Shown here: in pieces, positions 57,267-64,000 of the stretch
How the letters are laid out: each line of letters opens with the position of its first letter
How positions within the stretch are numbered: position 1 is the first letter of the stretch
DNA from: Chrysoporthe austroafricana
Taxonomy: Eukaryota > Ascomycota > Sordariomycetes > Diaporthales > Cryphonectriaceae
Assembly: GCA_001051155.2 (NCBI GenBank)
Contig: JYIP02000005.1
Location: 2,418,001-2,482,000 of the forward strand
DNA: 64,000 nucleotides
Direction: 5' to 3'
Notes under the pieces: model-generated
Told to the model about the DNA's origin: nothing
The model's input: only the letters and a program-made list of their open reading frames with translations
The model's database searches: none
Program-made: the position numbers and the translations under genes

Positions 57267-60200
57267 ATGTCCTTAATAGACGATTCGCTGCTGACGACCA
57301 AACGGTTGCGAGATGAGACGGTACAAGACAACAGCCAGCTGACAGCGACAGCCACGGGGGCTGGAATGGTAGGATCGATGGATCGATGAATGGGTGGCAG
57401 CAGGCTTGGGGATGGGCGCTGGGGTTCTGAAGGTGGGTGTGAAGGCGGGTGTGGGTTTGACGACCTGTCGTCATCACAGAGGCTGTTCGACCCAGCATCA
57501 AGCACCCAGCAGAAAGGTTCGCAGGCCCTCCTCTCGAAGAGAGTTGCTGAGCAACGAGCGGCCACTGGCGAACCTGCTTGCAGCCGGGGCCCGCGTGGGC
57601 GGATGCAGTCTAGTGCACATTAGCGCAGTTGGGGCCCCCTGGCCGCTGCTGCTGCACCCAGCAGCCAAGCACCCAGCAGCCCAGTCCTGCCCTATCACGC
57701 CGCTAGCTGCCCACACCCCCCGCACCCCTGCCTGGCCTCCCAAAAGCCTGCAACGGCTGCGGGTGGCTGGCCTGGCGGCTGACTGCCTTGGCTGCCCAGC
57801 TTCCCCTTCTGTGCCGTAGCGCGTGTTTGCCTGCTGGGGCAACGCTATGTGGGCGGTCCGTAAGTAGTCGTCATCATGACCACGATCACGATACGATACC
57901 TCGTCTACCTGCTGCACACCACCTGTGCGTCTCGTGTGCTGCGGGAGGGCGCGCGCCGCAAGACAGGACGGGTCGAGACGACACCACGACACCCTGTGCC
58001 CCATGCCTACGACGTATCAGTGCCCGCTGCCATGTGACGGTGACGGGCCAGATAGCCTTTGGAGGAGGGCATTAGGAGGGAAGGCCTGTGGGACGCTTTC
58101 GGTAATTGTCATTGTGTGTGATAATTATATATGAACGGGGAAGGGATGTCCCCAAGCGGCTCTTGTTTTATAATAATTGGGCCCCTCCTGATCGTCCAGG
58201 CAGCGCAGGGGTCACCGTCTCCCCTATCTCAACCTCAGCTACAGGGCTCCAACGTCGCCGTGCTGCCTCGGCAACTGCCGACTTGCCAATGGTTCTAGTG
58301 AGGTGAGCTGGCATTCGCCATCGTCTCTGCAGGAATACCTCGACTGGACTGTCTCGGCGCCGGGATCTCGACACGGCCTTCCCTGCCCTAGCAGGCTCGA
58401 TATTATTAGAGCTCTCGCGCCACGCCACACGCCCGGTTGCCACCATACGGCTGGAGGTAGACCTCGGACAGCAGTGTTGCTGTCGGAATTGGGATCTGAC
58501 GTGATCCGACTATCAGCCATGTAAGCAGCCGCGGGCGCCAGTATTCACCTAGGGAGCTGTAGGTGAGCGGCCTGGGTGGTTCGAGGCAAGGATTCGGCCA
58601 GGAGTCTTGAGTACTTCGACGACATGAAGCTCCTGAGTCGTGTCTGTTGAGGAGATCCTTGCGTTTCATACCCGTGAAGCCACGAGGAGTGAGTGCATTC
58701 GCTCGGTCTGCCTGGATGGGCGGGTGGCTGCCAGGCGGCTGCTCACGCTCAAGTCGTGTGAGGATGTCCTGAGGCAGCCTTCCACGCAAGGCTGGGGGGC
58801 TTCACCGGACGACCTGCTGCCACGGACGATCAACACTCCGTCTGTCCTTCCAACCTCGCGGCACGACAGCATTCGTATCGCTCACGAGGCATGCAGCATG
58901 TTCAGGTTCGCTCAGTATTCAAGCAGGATTCACCCATGTCGACGCCGGGCCCACTTTCGAAGCTGCTGGGGAGGATTCGGCGCGAACGTCGCGAGGAGCG
59001 CGCCTTGGTACTTAGTGGACCCATCCGGTGGTGCCTGAGATAACATCTTGGAACGAGTCCACCCGTCGGAAATACCAGCGGGCAAAATCCCCCTGCCTGC
59101 CCTATGTGCTAATCTCGTCCTCCCTGAACGTCACACTCTCGCTGTTCCCAGTCTGGAGGCCGAGGCTCGAGAGTCGGTTTCATCCTCCCAAACAAGGCTG
59201 CACTGGCAGCCTACGAGCAAAGCCCAGGCACCAGCTAGCACGACTTGGGCACAATCTCGACCCGATGCGCCACTGGCAGCTCTTCTCGTCCCACATTTTC
59301 CCACGAGGGACTCTGGTTCCGACCCATGAAGCTTATTTAACGGCCCCCGGCGCATCTCCCGCTCTATCGCGATAGCCCTTGTTTCTCAGCACTACGCGGG
59401 ATCATACCGCCGGCGATTGACGCCCGTTTTGATCCAGACCCTGAGCGAATAGAGGAGCACAGGGGACTTCCTGTGGACGAGCACGAGGTGTGAGCCAGGA
59501 AACAATTGCCCGAGCGGTGCCGGTTCGAGCAAACCTCCCGATCCGACACCGCGGCTCCGTGCTCAAGATGTGAGCCGCGCTGTCTGTCTCACATGTAACG
59601 AGGTCAATACTATCCACTGGTTCGCGACCGGCAGTCAGAGCCGCTCCCGCAGCAGGGACCCGGACCGCTGTGAGCCGTGCATTGGATCAACACGGGCACG
59701 GGGAGATATGTGCACACAACGAGGCAAGGGGCACTGCGCCCCGTCAACGCTACTGCGGGCGCGGGAGGTCTCACTGGCGACGCCGCAGAAGAGACCGGTC
59801 TCACAGGTCCGCACCCATGCGGCTAAAATAGTAACACAGCACACGCGAGGAATAGTCGGTTACGGAGGTTCGTTATGGTTTGTGGCCCGGCCGACATCCG
59901 GGCCTATTGCCGCCGACGCTCTCGGGGGCTCCACACTGCTGCCGTCGCGGGCAGCTGATCACAAGCCGCTTGACGTTACAGGCCGACGTCATTCCTCAGG
60001 AACCGCTCGTGAACGCCCAGAGGGGTCCCTCCGATGCCGCCCATGGCCTCTCCGTCCTGCAGGTTCTCGCGTCGCTACCCCAGCCTGCATGAGGCCGGCA
60101 TCGAAGCGGTTCAGGCTGGATGATCACCCTGCAAAGTACTTCTGCGCGGTAGCCGAGCGGGAATAATACAACAAACACTAAGTTGCGAGAGCCAGGGCTG

Positions 60201-61109
60201 TGGACCTCGAAGGCTTTGGTCGCTGTCTCAGGCCGCTGCAGAGGCTTGCTGTCACGAGCGTCCCAGCCGGAGCGCTGGCATCACCCTGACTTCATACATA
60301 GTAGACCGTCCCGAGCAGCTGGCTACTATTGTTTGGAGCCAGGCTGGATTCGGACTCGCCGTCCGCTACGGCAATACTCGCCTGGCGCGCTCTCTCCCTA
60401 TACTATGTGTGCACCACTGCTGCAGGCCTGGCCGTTCCTGTAGCCTACCGTCACCCGTCACCTCGCAGTCACCCTACGTAGTGCCTCCGACGTCGTCCCC
60501 GAGAGAAGGGAGGTTTAGGTTAGGACTCAGCCACCGCATCAGCTGTCAAGCTTGACACGAGCCTAGAAGCAGCCGGAATTCTCGATTGGCTTGGCCTAGT
60601 GGCAGCTCGTCCTCACCGTCTCTTACATCCTTCCTCCTGACAACATCACGAGGACAAGGGACACCGCGCCGCCAAAAAACCCCCCCTCTAATCACGTCCC
60701 GCCCTTTCAGTCCATGCACCCTTGGGGCCCCGGAAAACGGCCACTGTTGCCCTTGCGAAGCATCTAGATCTGCCGGCCTGCTTCTCGCCTCCGTCACTGC
60801 ACGGGCCGACGCAGGACAGAGACACAACCAACGTTGCCTCCCATCTGCGAGCTTGTGCTGCCCGGCGCCCCTCCCCCGGTCCCGCTGCTGCAGGATAAGC
60901 GTTGCCAGGCAGGACGGACGACCATTCCGATGCCCAACCTCTGTTATAACCCTCACGGTACCCTCTCACCGCCAACACCAACCGTCACGATTCCGGCCGT
61001 AAGTCGCGCGGTCGTGCTGGCCCCCTTTGACTTGGCGTATCGGCGACCTGCCTCGTCTCCACACCTTCCGCCCATACGTCTGACGTGTAACTACTCACGG
61101 CCCCTACGC

Positions 61110-61116
61110 TATATAA
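61110..61116 (+). promoter_or_regulatory. TATA-like box before the luciferase-domain gene
   Basis: TATATAA lies 246 nt before the start codon, a reasonable place for a core promoter if the 5' UTR is about 200 nt. It is the only such box close to this gene. Confidence 0.35.
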
Positions 61117-61355
61117 TTGGCCCTCTGCCCTTCATTCTTGACCCATCGTCCTAGAGGTTAGAGTTCGGCCATCGACTTCTTTACCAAGAACAAGAACGAC
61201 CCGGCAGTTATCAGACTGTCCTATGTCGGGTCATCCTGTGGTAGACTAGGAACCTCTCACGCACGCCGCAGCCAAGGGCACAGAGGCCCGGCCCGGAGGG
61301 GAATACGATAGCATCTCGAGACAAGCCCTCACACAGACCTCTCATCCCACCAACC

Positions 61356-62408
61356 ATGGCGCTATTCTCCGCCTCCCAGACCGAGCCCCTCTCGGCCAGC
61401 GAGGCCGTCAGCGAGCTATCGCTCGCGGCGCCGTCGACGCCGCACCTCGAGGTGGACGAGAGGAGCAGCCTCCTCGTGGGCTCCCAGGGGGCCGACAACA
61501 TCCGGGCCCTGAACATGGTCATCCGGCAGGACCCCTTCAGCATGACCCTCGACGCCAACGCCCTCCTCGCGGGGTCCCTGTTCCTCCTCATGGGCATGCA
61601 CTTCGTGCCGCGCCCCCTGCTGGAGTCCTTCATCCTCGCCGTGCCGGTCCTGCTGCTCATACGCAACGACTACCAGAACTTCCTCCGCCTGGGGCCGGGC
61701 GGGACGCCGCCGACCCTGGCGGGCTACGCGCGCCTGGCGTGGTTTCGGCTCTTCGTCCTGCGCGACCCCTTCTCGCCGCCGCGGGTGCCCGCCGCCGTCT
61801 CCCGCCCGGCCGCGGGCGTCCTCACGCCGCAGAACCTGCCCTACCGCCCGGGGCCGCGGCCGACGGTCGCGGGCCTCGCGCCGCAGCGGCAGCTCAACCA
61901 GCACGGGTCGGAGGCGGCCTTCGCGTCGCTGCGGGCGGCGCTGGCGCGCCTCGCAGCGCGGCACCCGGCCAAGTTCGGCACCGCGACGAGCTGCCTCGAG
62001 AAGCACGGCTTCGCGCTGTTCGCGCGGCACCCCGTCAGCGAGCACGTGTGCGGCAACGGGGAGGTGTGCCACATCCACAACTCGGACCGGAGCATGCACA
62101 TGAACCTGCACCCCGACGACATCGCCGAGGTCCTGTCCAAGGGCTGGGCCGAGAGGCACCCGCTCGCGTTCGGGGCGCCGCGCAAGTGGTGGGCCCCGAC
62201 GAGCCCGCTGCCCGAGACGTTTGTGCTCGTGTATTCGCCCAGGGGTGAGTAGCCCCTCTTTCCTCCCCCCGTGGGGACAGACGTGGAGCGGTGACTAACG
62301 AGCAGCACAGATGAGAGTGACCTCCGCGTGGTCTGCAAGATCATCGAGGCAGCCATCTGGTACACCGTGGAGGAGCGCGTTGACATCGAGTCTCTGATGG
62401 TGCAGTGA
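61356..62408 (+). CDS. Luciferase-domain (Luz-like, PF17648) membrane-anchored protein
   Basis: Exons 61356-62244 and 62311-62408 give 328 residues; the 66-nt intron (GTGAGT...ACAG) joins VYSPR to DESDLRVV. A Ser/Ala-rich N-terminus is followed by a hydrophobic pair of segments (about 67-102) that would anchor it in a membrane. The C-terminal half holds the signature of the fungal luciferase family: GEVCHIHNSDRSMHMNLHP at about residue 235 and the KGWAERHPLAF block, with three His in a HIHxSDxSMH arrangement. This family contains Luz of bioluminescent mushrooms, which oxidises 3-hydroxyhispidin, and many relatives in non-luminous ascomycetes with unknown substrates. No hispidin synthase, hydroxylase or caffeylpyruvate hydrolase gene lies in the window, so bioluminescence is not implied. 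It is most likely an uncharacterised ER or endomembrane enzyme. Confidence 0.85.
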
Positions 62409-63015
62409 CTTGCCTCCCGAGAGAGAGACCGAAAAGACTGGCTTCATACATAACCTACCGAACCCCATCAATCCGTCGGGGCGAAGACTGACGCAGAGCG
62501 TGCAGCCCAACTTCCACCGCGCGTTTCTTCTTTTCGAGGACACACAACTTCAGTCCTCACACCACTTCACTATGCCGGCATCGCAATTGATGTCGAAACA
62601 CAAGTTCATACTTGAACTGTGAGTTCCCACATCCTCCACTTTTCGTCCCTAACCCTACAAGGATCGTCAACCCGGGTTTACATAGTATGAGTATGGAAAA
62701 GGGTTTGGGCATGGCAACATGCTTCTTATGAGGAATTGCAGGTACGGCGTTTAACTTGTGTTATATAAAGCACTGGAGTCAAGGCCGGTTGCGCAGGATT
62801 TTGAAATTGCCGCAGATTGACACCATTTCGATTAAGTAATTCCAAAGCATTCAAAAGCGTCTCAAAGACATCCGTATTTGCTCATCTTGAAGTCAATGAG
62901 TCAGTCAGTCCAGGCGCTGAGACGATGCCACGCCAAACGCTGCGCTGCCGTGCCTTCCTGGTCTTGGAAGTTGTGATTGTAGCATTTGTACTCTCAAGCC
63001 TCGCATACTCACCTG
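62409..63015. other. Intergenic, convergent 3' flanks
   Basis: The 3' ends of the luciferase-domain and Cus2-like genes meet here. A GTGAGT directly after the Cus2-like stop codon (minus strand, about 63011) could start a 3' UTR intron. No gene was found. Confidence 0.5.
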
Positions 63016-63930
63016 TCAGTCCTCCTCATCATCGCCAGCTTCGTCCTTGTTGTCCTTCGACTTGTTAAACTTTAGCCTGCCCGTGGGTATGTACGCCTCA
63101 ACCGTCTGGCCACCGAAGCTTCGCCCGTCCATCAATTGCACACAAGCGTCCGCTGATTCGGGCTTCCGGAACTTGACGCTGACGATGCCCTCAGGCTCGA
63201 GGTCGTACAGCACCACATTCGTGACCTCACCCAGCTTCTCGCACTCGTCGCGTATGTCCTCTTTGATCTCTAACAGCGCCGCAGGGTCTTCCTCAAGCTC
63301 CTGTTGAGTAAACATGTGCTTGAGGATGACCATCTTGTCGCGCTTACCCGTGCGCTGCTCAGGGGGAATATAAGCCGGCTCGTCATCCGACCAGTCGGCC
63401 AGCTTCGCATCAAGCTTCTGGGTCTTCTTAATCACCTTCTCGCGGTCCTTGCTACTGTTACCAGCCCCGCCTCTGCCGTTGTTTGCCTGGTGTGGTTGTT
63501 TGCTCTCGCCCTCGCCCTCACCATCGCCCGGCTGCTGTTGCGTCTTCTTGTAGCTGGTATCGGCAGCCTGCACGCGCATCTTGCCAGACCCGAGCCCGGA
63601 ATCGCTGTATCGGAAGTGCGTGTCGTCCAGTAGCATGATTGCCATGTCAACGCTCTGGGGTTTGAAGAAGACGACAAGCGCGTCGCCCTTGAAACTGCCC
63701 TCCGCGTCCGTATACAGCTTGATCCGCGGCCGGCCGCTGTCGATCTCCTCGGCGATGACGCCGCACTTGCGGCTGAAGACCTCGGCCACCTCGTCGACGG
63801 TCACATCGAGAGGTAGGCCTGTTACGTAGACGGCCCTGTTCTGGGGCGGCTGTTTTTGTTGGGTGGCTTGTCTCTTGTTCTTTCGCTTGCCGTTGGAGGA
63901 AGAGGTTGAGGGATTGCTGTTGTCCTGATC
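63016..63930 (-). CDS. CUS2: Cus2/HTATSF1-type RNA-binding splicing factor, 3' exon (gene runs past right edge)
   Basis: The exon starts after a CTTCAG acceptor at 63931 and ends at the stop 63018-63016; a CACTAAC branch site lies just upstream, and the donor is not identifiable within the window, so the N-terminus is missing. The visible 304 residues hold a basic start (NGKRKNKRQ), RRM1 (AVYVTGLPLDVT..., with GDALVVFFKPQSVDMAI as RNP1-like strand), a Lys- and Gly-rich linker with DAKLADWSDDEPAYI, and a second RRM of U2AF-homology type (KHMFTQQELEEDP..., GIVSVKFRKPESADACVQL, RSFGGQTVEAYIP), then an acidic tail. This order is that of Cus2 and human HTATSF1 (Tat-SF1), which bind SF3B1 and U2 snRNP and assist early spliceosome assembly in the nucleus. 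Confidence 0.9.
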   Translation of the reverse strand, partial: DQDNSNPSTSSSNGKRKNKRQATQQKQPPQNRAVYVTGLPLDVTVDEVAEVFSRKCGVIAEEIDSGRPRIKLYTDAEGSFKGDALVVFFKPQSVDMAIMLLDDTHFRYSDSGLGSGKMRVQAADTSYKKTQQQPGDGEGEGESKQPHQANNGRGGAGNSSKDREKVIKKTQKLDAKLADWSDDEPAYIPPEQRTGKRDKMVILKHMFTQQELEEDPAALLEIKEDIRDECEKLGEVTNVVLYDLEPEGIVSVKFRKPESADACVQLMDGRSFGGQTVEAYIPTGRLKFNKSKDNKDEAGDDEED

Positions 63931-64000
63931 CTGAAGCAGCGCGGGGCGTGTGTTAGTGTGTCACCATGTCCTTTCTTCCCTTTGGCAGCCGGCCTCGGGG

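Larger units (their letters stand above)
56170..61355. other. 5.2 kb gene-free divergent region
   Basis: It lies between the starts of the DUF3405 (-) and luciferase-domain (+) genes. A pentamer repeat of GATGC/GGTGC type occurs at 57226-57266. Frames such as 59570-60166 (+) lack motifs, hydrophobic pattern or splice logic. The stretch 58,500-60,450 is evenly mixed in composition and shows no codon bias. A TATA-like box lies at 61110, near the right gene. Confidence 0.5.

Noticed and set aside
59570..60166. 198-codon plus-strand frame in the right gene-free region
   Set aside because: No motif, codon bias or conserved pattern; Arg/Ser/Thr-rich chance frame.

Overview
The window is nuclear DNA of a filamentous ascomycete (Pezizomycotina, most likely Sordariomycetes). 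Genes are split by short introns (about 50-200 nt, GTAAGT/GTATGT/GTACGT donors, CTAAC/CTAAT branch sites). Several families are typical of these fungi: a Zn2Cys6 regulator, a fungal rhodopsin-type seven-helix protein, a DUF3405 protein, a SAM-PH protein and a VSB1-like transporter with STAS and cyclic-nucleotide-type domains. Coding sequence is GC-rich at third positions, and I saw no operons, tRNA, rRNA or CRISPR.

Layout. 1-150: tail of an ER-type membrane protein. 1330-4187 (-): SAM-PH polarity protein. 4188-12612: an 8.4 kb stretch without a supportable gene. 12613-14948 (+): Zn2Cys6 factor. 16733-18321 (-): BAHD-type acyltransferase. 22018-23569 (+): rhodopsin-like membrane protein. 27295-28854 (+): Cys-rich, Ser-rich single-pass surface protein. 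29555-30801 (-): SOD-fold mitoribosomal protein. 31562-32556 (-): DUF202 membrane protein, whose flanks are packed with microsatellites. 34332-38009 (-): VSB1-like transporter. 39969-40756 (-): GINS subunit Psf1, divergent from the bifunctional purine enzyme ATIC (41305-43221, +). 43496-44186 (-): probable Hsp70-like pseudogene. 44368-46776 (+): mitochondrial Hsp78. 48841-49618 (-): Arf1, divergent from an Emp24-type p24 protein (51255-52003, +). 53449-56169 (-): DUF3405 protein. 56170-61355: a second gene-free stretch. 61356-62408 (+): luciferase-domain protein related to fungal Luz. 63016 to the right edge (-): Cus2/HTATSF1-type splicing factor, cut by the window end.

Most genes are unrelated housekeeping functions. 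Two neighbourhoods make functional sense. Psf1 (DNA replication) and ATIC (purine synthesis) share a 548-bp divergent promoter with an MCB-like site. Arf1 and the p24 cargo receptor, both early secretory pathway components, are divergent neighbours. The most interesting single items are the luciferase-domain gene, the decayed Hsp70-like gene, a possible 18-nt in-frame cassette exon in the SAM-PH gene, a stop-free in-frame intron in the VSB1-like gene, and the repeat cluster at 32.6-34.3 kb with a Q/S-rich candidate exon inside it. Exon borders were read by eye from splice signals, frame and family similarity. No alignment or search was run.
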